Below the pieces are notes generated by a model that did not search any database, was not told the origin of the DNA, and saw nothing but the letters and a program-made list of their open reading frames with translations. Source: Helicobacter sp. 13S00482-2 (GTDB lineage Bacteria; Campylobacterota; Campylobacteria; Campylobacterales; Helicobacteraceae). Taken from it: a DNA stretch of 50,269 nt. Numbering within the stretch: position 1 is the stretch's first letter; each line of letters begins with the position of its first letter. The translations under genes and the position numbers were made by a program. The stretch spans positions 1 to 50,269 of the forward strand of contig NZ_MLAT01000012.1 of the NCBI RefSeq assembly GCF_002272795.1. The letters run 5' to 3'. Shown piece by piece: positions 26,680-39,369 of this stretch.

Positions 26680-27477
26680 TTATTCTCCTTCTGTCATTTC
26701 TTTTGCGAGTTCAGCAGTAACTTCCTCAAAAAGTTCTTGTTTTTCTTCATCTGAAGCAGGTTCATTTTCTTGAACTTCTTCAAGAATTTCATCTTTTCCT
26801 GCAATTTCTCTACCTTCAATGATAGCTTCACTCATCTCTTTACAAAATAATTGTATGGAACGAATTGCATCATCATTTCCAGGAATTGGATAATCGACCA
26901 CATCAGGATCGCAATTTGTATCCAAAGGTGCTACAACAGGTATTCCAAGTCTTCTAGCTTCTGCAACAGCGATTTTCTCTTTTACAACATCAATAACAAA
27001 AATCATATCTGGGGCTTTTTTCATATGCCTAACACCACCTAGATATTTATCGAGCTTTTCTTTTTTTCTCAAAATCATAAGTTTTTCTTTTTTTGTAAGC
27101 AGATCAATCTGACCACTAGCTTCCATTTCCTCTATGATTTCAAGCTTTCTAACGGATTTTTTTATGGTGCTAAAGTTTGTTAGCATTCCGCCCAACCATC
27201 TATAATTTACGTATGGAACTTGAGTTTTTTCTGCATATTCTTTAAGAGTTTCATTGGCTTGTTTTTTTGTACCAACAAACATAATCGTTTTTCCTTCTGC
27301 AGTAGCATCTCTAACGATATTATAAGTGTATCGAAAATACCTAAGTGTTTTTTGTAAATCAATAATATGGATATTCTTCCTAACTCCAAAAATAAAACGC
27401 TTCATTTTTGGATTCCATCTTCGGGTCTGATGTCCAAAATGAACACCACATTCAAGCAAATCTTTCATTGTTACCAT
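26680..27477 (-). CDS. rpsB: 30S ribosomal protein S2
   Basis: S2 is a protein of the small ribosomal subunit. The 265-residue product has the conserved [20 protein letters not shown] start, [19 protein letters not shown] and [15 protein letters not shown]; the C-terminal tail is acidic (EDE/EEV-rich). AGGAG lies seven bases upstream of the ATG. It is the promoter-proximal gene of the rpsB-tsf operon. Confidence 0.98.
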   Translation of the reverse strand: MVTMKDLLECGVHFGHQTRRWNPKMKRFIFGVRKNIHIIDLQKTLRYFRYTYNIVRDATAEGKTIMFVGTKKQANETLKEYAEKTQVPYVNYRWLGGMLTNFSTIKKSVRKLEIIEEMEASGQIDLLTKKEKLMILRKKEKLDKYLGGVRHMKKAPDMIFVIDVVKEKIAVAEARRLGIPVVAPLDTNCDPDVVDYPIPGNDDAIRSIQLFCKEMSEAIIEGREIAGKDEILEEVQENEPASDEEKQELFEEVTAELAKEMTEGE

Positions 27478-27855
27478 TGTATTCTCCTTGTTTTGATTAA
27501 TCAGTTTCTGCCTCCACGCCCATTAAACGGTAAAAAACCGCAACCTTTTGAGAACTGACGTGTGTGAGCTTATTTCATTTCAATTGCTATAATGAAAATG
27601 AGGCCACATTATACCTAAAAAATCTAATATATACCTTATTTGAAGCGACTTTACTAAAAATTATTGACACAAAAAAACTCAAAAATATCAAATGAATAAA
27701 ATATATCCTTAAATATTTATTATTAAATTTTCAATAAATATTACGACATTAAGGTGTTATTATTTTTGCATTAGGATTATCTAAGCTTAAAACTTGTAGA
27801 ATATTAGGAAAGTTGCTTGATTTCAGGTAATTTGAGATAAACAAAAGGAAACACG
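27478..27855. promoter_or_regulatory. Divergent promoter region between rpsB and cytochrome c553
   Basis: This 378-bp gap holds no gene. On the rpsB side a small hairpin (CGGT/ACCG near 27530-27542) lies in what would be the leader. On the cytochrome side an AT-rich dyad, AATATTTATT (27712-27721) and AATAAATATT (27733-27742), lies about 115 bp before the start codon. Either could be regulatory; nothing identifies a regulator. Confidence 0.4.
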
Positions 27856-28170
27856 ATGAACAAACTTCTCATTCTAACACTACTAGGTGCTATGAGCGTA
27901 GCAATGGCTGCTCAAGCTCCCGCTGCATTTAAAAAATGTATGGCTTGCCATGGTGCAAATGGGCAAAAGGTAGCTCCAGGAGCAAAAGGTGGGGTCACTA
28001 TCGCTGGTTTATCAAAAGATAAACTACTGAAAGATCTCAAAGGTTACAAAGCTGGAACGGCTGATAATGGTGGTGCAAAAGCAATTATGTATAGCCAAAT
28101 GAAAAATGTTTCTGAAGCAGATATTGAAGTTCTTGCTGATTATATTAGTAAGCTTCCTTCAAAAAAATAG
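27856..28170 (+). CDS. Second cytochrome c553-type protein
   Basis: The 104-residue precursor has a signal peptide (MNKLLILTLLGAMSVAMA), the haem motif C28-MA-C31-H32 and a candidate methionine ligand in AIMYSQMKN. It shares the LKDLKGYKAG segment with the cytochrome at 24059, so the two are paralogues. It is followed after 29 bases by alr, with no terminator visible between them, so alr may depend on this promoter. Confidence 0.92.
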   Translation: MNKLLILTLLGAMSVAMAAQAPAAFKKCMACHGANGQKVAPGAKGGVTIAGLSKDKLLKDLKGYKAGTADNGGAKAIMYSQMKNVSEADIEVLADYISKLPSKK

Positions 28171-28182
28171 TCCAATGGGGGT

Positions 28183-28191
28183 CCCCCCCCC
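28183..28191. repeat. C9 homopolymer tract at the alr ribosome-binding position
   Basis: Nine consecutive C preceded by GGGGGT occupy the place where an SD should stand, eight bases before the alr ATG. An upstream ATG at 28175 would be in frame with alr only if the tract gained one C or lost two. Confidence 0.75.
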
Positions 28192-28199
28192 TACCAAAT

Positions 28200-29228
28200 A
28201 TGTCTGAAATACTTATAAACTCAACAAAATTCAAAAATAATCTTGATGTCATTGCACAACACATCGGTGATAAAAATAAATTGGCTTTAGTAATAAAAGA
28301 TAATGCATATGGCCATGGACTCCAAGAAATTGCTACACTAGGTTGTGCTTATGGCATCAAGAATGTCTTTGTTAAAAATGAGGCTGAAGCGTTAAAAGTA
28401 ATCCATTTATTTGAGCATATAACTGTTCTGTATGGACAGGTCTGTAGCACTTCTCCACGGAATATCCACGCTTCTATTAACTCAATGGAAGGCATCCAAT
28501 TACTAGAACCCTCTCGCTGTGTGGAACTCAAAGTAAATACAGGAATGAATCGCAATGGAATTCCTAGAGAAAAGCTACAGGAGTTTATCGAAAAGATACT
28601 CTTAAGAAAACTCACTCTTTTGGGAGTATTTACACACAATGGTTATGGAGATACCACAGATGAGTCATTCCAAGACGCTCAAAAGATTTTTTCAGAAGTT
28701 AAAGAGGAAGTCATATATTTATCCAAAAAATTAAGCTTTAAACTCCCAAGATTTCATTCTCTTAGTTCATCAGGGGCACTTAGAAGTGAAAAAATAGAAG
28801 ACGATTTGGTAAGAATAGGAATTGCTGCATATGGCTATCTAGGCAATATTTTTGATATTCCATTGAGTAAAAAACTCTCTCCAGTAGCCTCTCTTTGGGC
28901 TGATAAGATTTGCGAACAATCATTAAAAAAAGGAACCAAAATTGGCTATGGCGGTAAAACCTTATTACAAAAAGATATGATTATTAGCACTTATGATGTG
29001 GGTTATGGGGATGGCTTATTTCGTATAAATGGGAATAAAGCTCCTGTTAAAACTGCTGAAGGTTACACAATATTGCCAGTAACTTCGATGGATTGTTTTT
29101 CTTGTGAAGGGAGCAATCAAAGGGTTTGCGTCTTTGATGATGCACGTTCGATAGCACAGATATTTGATACCATTCCCTATGAAGTCCTCACAAACCTATC
29201 TCCTTTTATCAAGCGTTCTGTTATTTAA
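28200..29228 (+). CDS. alr: Alanine racemase
   Basis: Alr makes D-alanine for peptidoglycan. The 342-residue PLP enzyme has the lysine K33 in LALVIKDNAYGHG, the catalytic tyrosine Y250 in IGYGGKTLL, and the conserved STYDVGYGDG and SMDCFSCEG segments. It is slightly shorter than the usual 360-370 residues. No purine-rich SD precedes the ATG; a C9 tract lies there instead. The stop overlaps the truD start by one base. It may be read from the cytochrome c553 promoter. Confidence 0.93.
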   Translation: MSEILINSTKFKNNLDVIAQHIGDKNKLALVIKDNAYGHGLQEIATLGCAYGIKNVFVKNEAEALKVIHLFEHITVLYGQVCSTSPRNIHASINSMEGIQLLEPSRCVELKVNTGMNRNGIPREKLQEFIEKILLRKLTLLGVFTHNGYGDTTDESFQDAQKIFSEVKEEVIYLSKKLSFKLPRFHSLSSSGALRSEKIEDDLVRIGIAAYGYLGNIFDIPLSKKLSPVASLWADKICEQSLKKGTKIGYGGKTLLQKDMIISTYDVGYGDGLFRINGNKAPVKTAEGYTILPVTSMDCFSCEGSNQRVCVFDDARSIAQIFDTIPYEVLTNLSPFIKRSVI

Positions 29229-30376
29229 TGAATAAAATCTATTCACTCAATCACTCACCCATTGATTTTTACTTTTCACAAAATCCAAGAGATTTTATCG
29301 TCAGAGAAGTACCTCTTTATGATTTTAGTAATGATGGAGAACATCACATCCTTAATGTTCGTAAAAAAGGCCTGAATACTCTAGAAATGATAAAAATATT
29401 TTCCGCAATATTGGGAATCAAATCAAATGAAATTGGATATAGCGGATTAAAAGATAAAAATGCGATGACCTCTCAATATATTTCTATCAATAAAAAATTC
29501 ACTCAAAATCTTGATTCTAAACTTTCACTTTTAGAAGCAAAAAATATCAAAATCCTCTCTAGCACTTATCACAACAATAAATTAAAAATAGGACATTTGA
29601 AGGGCAATAACTTTTTCATTCGTTTGAAAAAAATCACTCCAAATATTTTTGAAAAAATAAACTCTGTCCTGAAGGTAATCGAAAAAAATGGCCTACCCAA
29701 TTACTTTGGATATCAGAGGTTTGGAAAAGATGGTGATAATTTTCTAGAGGGAAAAAAAATCATTCAAGGCGAACTAAAACTCAAAAATAGAAAAATGAAT
29801 GATTTTCTCATTTCAGCTTATCAAAGCTTTTTGTTTAATCAGTGGCTTAGTTTTCGCCTCAAAATCAGTAAAATTTTCGATAGTTTTGAGCCTCAGGAAA
29901 TCCTTCAAGCACTCCAAATGCAAAATTTGTTTGATATATCTGAAAATCATTCAAGCATACAGAGTTTAAAAATACTTGATATTGCAAAAATCAAAGCTAT
30001 CAAAAATCAACCTTTCTTTTTTAGGCTTTTTGAAGGTGATATTATGCACCATTACCCGCATGGAAAGGCATTTGAACTGGAAATACAAAATGACATTTCT
30101 CGTTTTTACAACAAAACCATCACTCCCACAGGTTTGCTCAGCGGAGAAAAAGTCTTAAATGCAAGTTCAATAGCTAGAGAAATTGAATCTTGTTTTGATG
30201 ACAAACTCATAAAATCACCAGGTGCAAGGCGTTTTGGATGGATATGGGTAGAAAACCTAAAATACAACTACATTCAAGAAAATGCTTGGTTAGAGCTTGA
30301 ATTTTTTCTCCCAAAAGGTAGCTATGCTACAACACTTATTGAAGAGATTGCTCATCAAAATGTTAAGATTGATTAA
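29228..30376 (+). CDS. truD: tRNA pseudouridine(13) synthase
   Basis: TruD converts uridine 13 of certain tRNAs to pseudouridine. The 382-residue protein carries the catalytic aspartate D76 in GLKDKNAMTSQY, the NYFGYQRFG motif and the SAYQSFLFNQWLS helix that flanks the TRUD insertion, and ends with the conserved LELEFFLPKGSYATTLIEE. It overlaps alr by one base, and htpX-folE follow. Confidence 0.96.
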   Translation: MNKIYSLNHSPIDFYFSQNPRDFIVREVPLYDFSNDGEHHILNVRKKGLNTLEMIKIFSAILGIKSNEIGYSGLKDKNAMTSQYISINKKFTQNLDSKLSLLEAKNIKILSSTYHNNKLKIGHLKGNNFFIRLKKITPNIFEKINSVLKVIEKNGLPNYFGYQRFGKDGDNFLEGKKIIQGELKLKNRKMNDFLISAYQSFLFNQWLSFRLKISKIFDSFEPQEILQALQMQNLFDISENHSSIQSLKILDIAKIKAIKNQPFFFRLFEGDIMHHYPHGKAFELEIQNDISRFYNKTITPTGLLSGEKVLNASSIAREIESCFDDKLIKSPGARRFGWIWVENLKYNYIQENAWLELEFFLPKGSYATTLIEEIAHQNVKID

Positions 30377-30426
30377 AATTCTTTTGCAATAATGAAGAGG
30401 ATTTAATCTGACTCAAAGGCAACTAA

Positions 30427-31353
30427 ATGAATTTTCAAAGAATCATATTTCGCAATCATCTCAAAACAACTGCCGTTTTGATGACCTATGTTGTGATCTT
30501 TGTTTTTATTGGCCTACTTGTAGATATTGTTCGTATCAATGCCCCATCTTTCCTTTTAGCATTAAAAGAACTCTTAACATTTCAGATTATACCAGTTGTC
30601 ACACTATGTATGCTTATAGCGGCTATCTTGATTATCTGTATTTGCGTCATGAATTTTACACAGATCGTGCTTAATGGCAGTGAATACAAACTAGTAGATC
30701 CATCAAAAGTAATGAATCAAACAGAACGACGGATATATGGTATTTTAAAAGATATCATTAGGGAATCAGGAAGTACTTTTATTCCTAAGCTCTATATCAT
30801 AGATGCTCCATATATCAATGCATTTGCAAGCGGATGGAATGAGAATAACTCTTTGATTGCACTGACTATTTCGTTGATAAAAAAACTTGAATATGAAGAA
30901 ATTAAAGCAGTGATGGCACACGAACTTAGCCACATCAGACATGGAGATATAAGACTCACAATGTGTGTGGGTATATTGAGTAATATCATGCTTTTAGTTA
31001 CTAATTCTATTGTGTGGATATTTTTAGGATCAAATCGCGAAAAAGGTGCTAATACCGCTAGAACAATCTTATTAATCTTGCAATTTATTTTGCCTATTTT
31101 TACTCTTATCTTACAAATGTACCTGAGTCGAAGTAGAGAATATATGGCAGATAGTGGAGCTGCTTATATCATGAATGATGCCAGGCCCATGATAAGAGCA
31201 TTACAAAAAATCAGTGCTGATTATGCTAGTACCGATTACTCTGAAGTAGATACAAACCCAACTCGAAAGGCTGCCTATATTTTTAATACTTCTGAAACTT
31301 TCAGCACCCATCCAAGCATTCAAAACAGAATAAAATCATTACTAGGTAGATAG
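30427..31353 (+). CDS. htpX: Membrane zinc protease HtpX
   Basis: HtpX is an M48-family inner-membrane protease that degrades misfolded membrane proteins. The 308-residue protein has two N-terminal membrane segments, the zinc motif H165-ELS-H169, two further hydrophobic segments and the third-ligand region [11 protein letters not shown]. It lies between truD and folE as in H. pylori, and its stop abuts the folE ATG. Confidence 0.95.
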   Translation: MNFQRIIFRNHLKTTAVLMTYVVIFVFIGLLVDIVRINAPSFLLALKELLTFQIIPVVTLCMLIAAILIICICVMNFTQIVLNGSEYKLVDPSKVMNQTERRIYGILKDIIRESGSTFIPKLYIIDAPYINAFASGWNENNSLIALTISLIKKLEYEEIKAVMAHELSHIRHGDIRLTMCVGILSNIMLLVTNSIVWIFLGSNREKGANTARTILLILQFILPIFTLILQMYLSRSREYMADSGAAYIMNDARPMIRALQKISADYASTDYSEVDTNPTRKAAYIFNTSETFSTHPSIQNRIKSLLGR

Positions 31354-31899
31354 ATGACTCAAGATTATTTCAATTATTTTTTTAATAAAATTGGTGAAGA
31401 TGCAAATAGAGAAGGACTTATAAATACGCCTTCAAGAATTCAAGAGTCTTGGGATTTTCTATACAGCGGTTACACGCAGGATCCAAAAACTGCACTTGGA
31501 GATGTGTTTAGACAAGGTGCTTGTGATGAGATGGTGATGATAAAACATATTGAATTTTATTCAATGTGTGAGCATCATATCCTTCCATTCTTTGGTCATA
31601 TAAGTGTGGGATACATACCAGATAAAAATGTAGCTGGAATCAGTGGTTTGGTGAAATTAATAGAGATCTACTCAAGAAGACTTCAAATACAAGAACGACT
31701 CACAACGCAAATAGCGGACACAATTATGGAAGTTTTAAAACCAAAAGGTGTGATGGTAGTGTGCGAAGCGAAGCATTTATGTATGAGTATGCGAGGAGTT
31801 CAGAAACAAAATGCAAAAATTAATACCAGTGCTATACGTGGGCTATTTAAAAGCGATTCTAAAACCAGATCGGAGTTCATGCAACTTCTAAAATCTTAA
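31354..31899 (+). CDS. folE: GTP cyclohydrolase I
   Basis: FolE makes dihydroneopterin triphosphate, the start of folate synthesis; folP, later in that pathway, is at 19908. The 181-residue protein shows the zinc ligands C72, H75 and C143 in SMCEHHILPFFGH and CEAKHLCMSMRGV, and the GLVKLIEIYSRRLQIQERLT segment. The ATG follows the htpX stop directly; GGTAG in the htpX end may serve as SD. Confidence 0.97.
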   Translation: MTQDYFNYFFNKIGEDANREGLINTPSRIQESWDFLYSGYTQDPKTALGDVFRQGACDEMVMIKHIEFYSMCEHHILPFFGHISVGYIPDKNVAGISGLVKLIEIYSRRLQIQERLTTQIADTIMEVLKPKGVMVVCEAKHLCMSMRGVQKQNAKINTSAIRGLFKSDSKTRSEFMQLLKS

Positions 31900-31941
31900 A
31901 ATATATTTTCACAAACTCTCCATAAGGAGGGCTTGTATCTC

Positions 31942-32460
31942 TTATTTGACTGCTTTGATAGCTTTCTCTAATATGGCTTGTGCTTGTGCTTTATCTTGAA
32001 AATCTTTTACTTTTACCCATTTGTTTGGTTCAAGCATCTTGTAAGTTTCAAAGAAATTTTTGATTCTATCTAAAGTGATCTTTGGTAAATCGGCTAATGT
32101 TTTAATATCATCATATCTAGGATCAATTTTACTCAAAGGAACAGCCAAAAGCTTTTCATCCATACCGCTTTCATCTTCCATAACAAGAACACCAATCAAA
32201 CGAACCTTAATGACACTTCCAGCTTGAAGTGGATATTCATTTAACACTAAAATATCAGCTGGATCTCCATCTTCACTAAGCGTGTTAGGCACAAAACCAT
32301 AATTAGCTGGATAGAACATTGCACTATACATCACCCGATCTACAACCACTGCACCACTATCTTTATCTACTTCATACTTAATATTAGATCCATAGGGAAT
32401 CTCTATAATAGCATTTACCTTATCAGGGTTTTCTCCAAATGGTATTTTTGATATATTCAT
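31942..32460 (-). CDS. ppa: Inorganic pyrophosphatase
   Basis: Ppa hydrolyses pyrophosphate and so drives biosynthetic reactions. The 172-residue family I enzyme shows EIPYGSNIKYE, the MYSAMFYPANYGFVPNT segment, the metal-binding DGDPADILVL and KVKDFQDKAQAQ near the end. AGGAG five bases upstream favours the ATG at 32460 over a GTG two codons earlier. It is followed upstream by adk and aspS on the same strand. Confidence 0.97.
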   Translation of the reverse strand: MNISKIPFGENPDKVNAIIEIPYGSNIKYEVDKDSGAVVVDRVMYSAMFYPANYGFVPNTLSEDGDPADILVLNEYPLQAGSVIKVRLIGVLVMEDESGMDEKLLAVPLSKIDPRYDDIKTLADLPKITLDRIKNFFETYKMLEPNKWVKVKDFQDKAQAQAILEKAIKAVK

Positions 32461-32469
32461 TTTCACTCC

Positions 32470-33042
32470 TTATATTTTTGATTGAATAAATGTTTGCATT
32501 TCGCTTACAATCTCTTGAATGCTTCGCTCACCATTGATTTTTTTGAGTATATTTTTTTGGACATAAAACTCTTGAATTTCTTTTAATGGATCTGTATAAA
32601 CTTTCATTCGATTATTGAAAACTTCCACATTATCATCAGCTCCTCTTGCCCTTCCTAAAACCCTATCACGAGCTACGCTCTCGCTAACATTCACCTCAAT
32701 AACGCTCACCAAAGAAACATCACTTTGAGATTTTAATTCATTATCAAGTGCTTCCATTTGTTCAACGCTTCTTGGGTAGCCATCAATAAGAATGACCTCT
32801 TTAGTGGTGCTTTTGATAGCTGCAATAATGGTGCTAACTACTATATCTAGGGGAACCAAGTTACCCTTGCTAGTAAAACTTTCTATCAGTTTTCCTTGTT
32901 CGCTACCACTTGCTACCTCTGCTCTTAAAAGATCTCCTGTAGAATAATGTGCAATTTTATCGCTACAATTTTTTGCTATCAATTCTGCATCGGTGGTTTT
33001 CCCACTTCCTGGAGCCCCGATAATTAAAAATAACTTTTTCAT
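32470..33042 (-). CDS. adk: Adenylate kinase
   Basis: Adk balances AMP, ADP and ATP. The 190-residue protein has the P-loop GAPGSGKT (9-16), the AMP-binding STGDLLRAE and [10 protein letters not shown] segments, and a short lid (GRARGADDN) without the zinc-type insertion, the short form also found in H. pylori. The SD AGGAG lies seven bases upstream. It sits between aspS and ppa. Confidence 0.95.
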   Translation of the reverse strand: MKKLFLIIGAPGSGKTTDAELIAKNCSDKIAHYSTGDLLRAEVASGSEQGKLIESFTSKGNLVPLDIVVSTIIAAIKSTTKEVILIDGYPRSVEQMEALDNELKSQSDVSLVSVIEVNVSESVARDRVLGRARGADDNVEVFNNRMKVYTDPLKEIQEFYVQKNILKKINGERSIQEIVSEMQTFIQSKI

Positions 33043-33063
33043 TTTTTCTCCTTTTGAAATACT

Positions 33064-34812
33064 TTAGTTTTTGACACTTGGGTTTCTTAAGCGAATATGA
33101 AGTTCTCTTAATTGTTCCTCATCTATACTACTTGGTGCATCGCTAAGAGGACAAGTCGCTTTTTGAGTTTTAGGAAATGCGATAACATCTCTAATACTAC
33201 TAGAATTCGTTAATAACATTACTATCCTATCAAGTCCCATAGCAAATCCTCCATGTGGTGGTGCTCCAAAACTCAATGCATCAAGTAAAAATCCAAATTT
33301 ATCTCTGGCTTCTGATTGTGAAATTCCTAAAATATTAAATACCTTTTCTTGTATTTCTTCTTTATGTATCCTGATGCTCCCACCACCAAGCTCAACGCCG
33401 TTTAAAACAACATCATAAGCGATTGATTCTATTTCTTCAATATCTTCTTTATCTAAATTCTTTGGCATCGTAAAAGGATGATGAAGAGCATAAGCACGTC
33501 CATCAGTTTTTTCAAACATAGGAAAATCCACAACCCATAAAAATTTAAAGTCATTTTCTTGATAAAGCTTCATATCTTTACCAATTTTCAGACGTAGCCT
33601 CCCCATGTAATCCCATACATTTTTTTTATCTCCTGCACCAAAAAAAATAATATCTCCAACTTTTACTTCAAGTCTCTGTATTAGTTTTCTTAGATTTTCT
33701 TCAGATATGAATTTCACTAATGGACCTTTTGCGCCATCTTCTTTGATTTGAATATAAGCCAAACCCTTGGCGCCAAACTTTCGAACAAATTCCTCAGCTT
33801 CTCCCAAAGTTTTACGAGTAAAAAATTCATCCCCTCCATCAACTTTCAATGCCTTAAAACGATTTTTATTTGTATCTAAAGCGATACTTTTGAATATTTC
33901 ATTGCTAGAATCAACAAATAAATCAGCAACCTCAACTAAAGGCATATCAAATCTTAAATCAGGCTTATCTGAACCATAAGATTCCATTGCGTGAGAATAC
34001 TTCATGCGTTTAAAAGGAATTTGCACATCTATGGAAGCAACCTTAAAAATATCCCTGATGAGATTTTCTGCCACCTCCATCACTTCTTCTTGAGAACAAA
34101 AACTCATCTCAACATCAATTTGAGTGAATTCTGGTTGTCTATCTGCTCTCAAATCTTCATCTCGAAAACATTTTGCGATCTGAAAGTATCTATCAAATCC
34201 ACTCATCATCAAAAGCTGTTTATAAAGTTGAGGACTTTGTGGTAACGCAAAAAACTTCCCATCATTTACCCTGCTTGGAATCAAATAATCTCTCGCTCCT
34301 TCAGGAGTGGCTTTTGACAGTATGGGTGTTTCTACTTCCATAAAACCCATCTTTGTCAGTGTGTTCCTAGTGGTCATAGCCACATCACTACGAGTTTTGA
34401 ATACATCATATGATTTCTTAGAACGTAAATCCAAATATCTGTACTTAAGCCTCAAGTCTTCATTCACGCTTTCATCACCAATAGCTATAGGAGGAGTTAG
34501 GCTTTTATTTTCAATAATCAAATCACTCAAAATAACTTCAATTTTACCTGTTTTTAATTTTGGATTGCTGAGCCCTTCCCCCCTTGATCTAATCTTTCCT
34601 TTAGCAATAAGAACATATTCATCACGCACATTTGTTGCTATAGAATGTGCTGGAGTTGCTGGATCAGAAACAAGCTGTATCAATCCACTTTTATCCCGAA
34701 GATCAATAAAAACAACTCCTCCGTGATCTCTATAAGTATTACACCAACCACACAAAACAACTTCTTTGCCAATATCTTTTTCATCCAAGTCAGTGCATAA
34801 ATGTGTCCGCAT
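33064..34812 (-). CDS. aspS: Aspartyl-tRNA synthetase
   Basis: AspRS charges tRNA-Asp. The 582-residue bacterial-type enzyme has the N-terminal anticodon-binding OB fold ([20 protein letters not shown]), motif 2 [18 protein letters not shown], the GAD insertion domain and motif 3 [13 protein letters not shown]. Helicobacter lacks AsnRS and uses a non-discriminating AspRS plus the amidotransferase GatCAB; that this copy also mischarges tRNA-Asn is inference from the genus. Confidence 0.96.
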   Translation of the reverse strand: MRTHLCTDLDEKDIGKEVVLCGWCNTYRDHGGVVFIDLRDKSGLIQLVSDPATPAHSIATNVRDEYVLIAKGKIRSRGEGLSNPKLKTGKIEVILSDLIIENKSLTPPIAIGDESVNEDLRLKYRYLDLRSKKSYDVFKTRSDVAMTTRNTLTKMGFMEVETPILSKATPEGARDYLIPSRVNDGKFFALPQSPQLYKQLLMMSGFDRYFQIAKCFRDEDLRADRQPEFTQIDVEMSFCSQEEVMEVAENLIRDIFKVASIDVQIPFKRMKYSHAMESYGSDKPDLRFDMPLVEVADLFVDSSNEIFKSIALDTNKNRFKALKVDGGDEFFTRKTLGEAEEFVRKFGAKGLAYIQIKEDGAKGPLVKFISEENLRKLIQRLEVKVGDIIFFGAGDKKNVWDYMGRLRLKIGKDMKLYQENDFKFLWVVDFPMFEKTDGRAYALHHPFTMPKNLDKEDIEEIESIAYDVVLNGVELGGGSIRIHKEEIQEKVFNILGISQSEARDKFGFLLDALSFGAPPHGGFAMGLDRIVMLLTNSSSIRDVIAFPKTQKATCPLSDAPSSIDEEQLRELHIRLRNPSVKN

Positions 34813-34837
34813 TCTCTTCCTTTCTAAATTATTTAAT

Positions 34838-35782
34838 TTAATGTGCCAAAAATTTTCGTAACAACTCTTCTATTTCATCCCCATTTGATTTAGTGATAAA
34901 ACCATCTGCGTGTAAAGTATGTGCCATTTGCTTATTAGAATCACTACTCATTGAAGAATTCACAATCACCGCAATATCCTTAGTTTGTGGGTTCTCTTTG
35001 ATAGATTTTAGTACCTCAAAACCCGATATTACTGGCATTTCAAGATCTGTAATGATTGCCCCAATATGATCAATTGAAGCTTCTGAAAACACATAATCCA
35101 AAAGCATTTTTCCATTTGGAAATGTGAAATATTTGAGTCCTAATTTTTCAATGATTTTTTGTAAAGATTTGGCAGCTGATTTTGAGTCTTCAGCGAGTAA
35201 AATAATTTTATCGCTATGGATTATCTCTAAAGATTGCAAGTTCAGATTTGAAAAATTATCAAACATAGGAAAAACATCAGCGATCATTCTCTCCACATCT
35301 AGTATTTGAATAACAGAACCATCATCATATTTTGTTGTAGCAGTGACCTTGCTACTGCCATCAAGACCATATTCACTACCAACGCTCACTTCTGACCAAT
35401 TTCTTTGAATGATACGCTTCACACTCAGAATTTTAATACCTACAGTATAGTTTGAAAAATTGCAGATCACCACAAGACTCTTTTGTGAATCAATAGAATA
35501 AGGTCTTAAATCCCGTTTTGGTTCCTGAGAACTGTAGTGTAGCCAACGCCTCATATCTATAAGCGGTATAGATTCCCCTCTAACAGTCAAAAATCCTATC
35601 ATCATCCCATCATTTTCGCCCACAGTCTCTGTGAAGTCTCCGTTATAATAAATAATCTCACGAATTTTAAACACATTCATTGCATACAACTCTGAATGAT
35701 TGTCTTTATCAAGAGTGAAACATAAAAATTGGACTTCATTGTTTAGATGTAGCGAAGTAGTTCTATCAATATCACTTATCAA
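34838..35782 (-). CDS. cheV: Chemotaxis coupling protein CheV (CheW domain plus receiver)
   Basis: CheV proteins couple chemoreceptors to CheA and carry a receiver domain that adapts the signal. Residues 1-170 form a CheW-like domain ([29 protein letters not shown]). From about 190 a response-regulator domain follows (ILLAEDSKS; phospho-acceptor D246 in TDLEMP; conserved lysine in GFITKS). No ATG is near; TTG at 35782 has AAGGA six bases upstream. Position beside aspS and ligA matches H. pylori CheV2 (HP0616). Confidence 0.92.
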   Translation of the reverse strand: MISDIDRTTSLHLNNEVQFLCFTLDKDNHSELYAMNVFKIREIIYYNGDFTETVGENDGMMIGFLTVRGESIPLIDMRRWLHYSSQEPKRDLRPYSIDSQKSLVVICNFSNYTVGIKILSVKRIIQRNWSEVSVGSEYGLDGSSKVTATTKYDDGSVIQILDVERMIADVFPMFDNFSNLNLQSLEIIHSDKIILLAEDSKSAAKSLQKIIEKLGLKYFTFPNGKMLLDYVFSEASIDHIGAIITDLEMPVISGFEVLKSIKENPQTKDIAVIVNSSMSSDSNKQMAHTLHADGFITKSNGDEIEELLRKFLAH

Positions 35783-35889
35783 GATAATTCCTTGAATTTT
35801 AATAAACTTTTGGTTTAATTATCCAAACCAAACAAGTCAAATCAGTGCTATAATATTACCCAAAAATAGATTGATTTCATCAAAAATGA

Positions 35890-37872
<1,983 letters not shown>

Positions 37873-37973
37873 AAATTCTTAAGATTGCACCTTCTTTAGC
37901 TTCAAGCCCCTCTTAACACTCAATCACTCCCCTATCAAGCATCTTTTTTACTCTTTAAATAATAAGCTTTTAT

Positions 37974-39060
37974 TTAAAGGAGTGAAATACCCTCATCTAA
38001 AATAGATAGAATCTCTGCAATGGCTTTTTCTCTTTGGTCTCTGGGATATTGATATTAAATTTCATTGGGTTATTTTTTGATAAATTAAATCTGATAGCAC
38101 CTTGAGCTAAAATAAATAAAAACAATCGTATATGATTTTAACGCAACCAAAAAGCCACAAAACACGCAGTAAGCTCTCAAGGTTATGCAATCTAAAACCA
38201 AAATAAAAATTACTTAGATATGTTTGCGCCTCTTGCTGAAATAACAATACCGATAATATTCCAACCTCTTGAGGCGTTTGAGATGATGTAGTGAAAATAT
38301 ATCATCATGCTTGAGGATATTTTGTTTTCACCTAGATTAAACGTTACATAATCCATACAATCTTTTGAAATCTTGGATAGTAAAAGAATATTCATATAAG
38401 TTATAAATGGCAAATCAAAACCAAAATCCTCTTTTATTTTTCCAGATAATCCTATATAGATTTCACCCATATCTCTCCCCTAGCCTTAGTTCCTTGCAAA
38501 TCTCATGAAAACCATAAAAACGAACTTTGGATCAGGGCTTTTTCTGCAACTCTTTACAGAAAAGTGATTTTTTGTAATGCTTGTATTGCTGAGTCTAAAG
38601 CAAGTGAGTACTGATGCAATGGTCTTTTGTTCAGGAAGAAAAGGGAGGAATATGCGTACATTGTTTAAATCTTTTGAATGTATATGCATAATCAATCTTC
38701 CTTGTCCTTAATGCATCAATCTGCCTAAAACCTCCCATATTAAGGCAATAGCTTATAAAAATAGGATTGAGATTTTCTCTCGGAGAAAAAAATGCATTAT
38801 CATCACCTATGCAAGTTATTTATCTCCTATAGATGTAGCATATTTTCCAATATCCCACCTTATTTCTCCAAAACACACAAATACCATATCACCAATATTC
38901 AATAGACTTGGATGTCTCTGTTGTTTGTTTAAAAATAATGCAAAATACCCTCTTATCACAAAATTATATTTAGCGTATATAGCACAAGGAAATCCATCAA
39001 TTAAAATCAGCTTTTGTGATTTTAAATCCCTTGAAAGATTCAGCTATATCCCCTAGCCTT
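37974..39060 (-). pseudogene. Decayed type I restriction specificity subunit (hsdS)
   Basis: Pieces in several minus-strand frames rebuild a two-domain HsdS. First recognition domain: RLGDIAESFKGFKIT (about 39055), FVCFGEIRWDIGKYATSIGD and ITCIGDDNAFFSPREN. First conserved helix: LNNVRIFLPFLPEQKTIASVL (38690-38600). Second recognition domain: GEIYIGLSGKIKEDFG with PFITYMN (38470 on). Second conserved helix: DQREKAIAEILSILDEG to a stop at 37974. At least four frameshifts or stops separate them. About 40 bp around the start of each recognition domain is repeated (about 38471-38512 and 39045-39086). No hsdR or hsdM is in the window. Confidence 0.8.
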
Positions 39061-39369
39061 ACTTACTTGTAAGCCTCATGAAAACATTCAACATCTTGAA
39101 TGTTTTCATCATCTTTCTCATGCAGCAAACCACGATCAATCTAAGTGGGAGCATTAACTTGTAGAGTTTTATATGGGGTTGTTTTTTATTTTGATACCAA
39201 AGTTTGTCTTTTTTGTAGTCCTAGATTCAAGATGGATTGACAAAAAGCCAATCCAAAATGAATTTAAACAAGCATTTATGCATAGTATAGAGGCTTGATT
39301 GATGATGATTTTAGTGTTAAAGGAAGTTTGTGATACAATTCCAAGATTTCAATCAAACTAGCGGGGAAT

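Noticed and set aside
38210-38695. Two small minus-strand genes of 86 and 69 codons
   Set aside because: Both are fragments of one broken hsdS; listing them as genes would hide the pseudogene.
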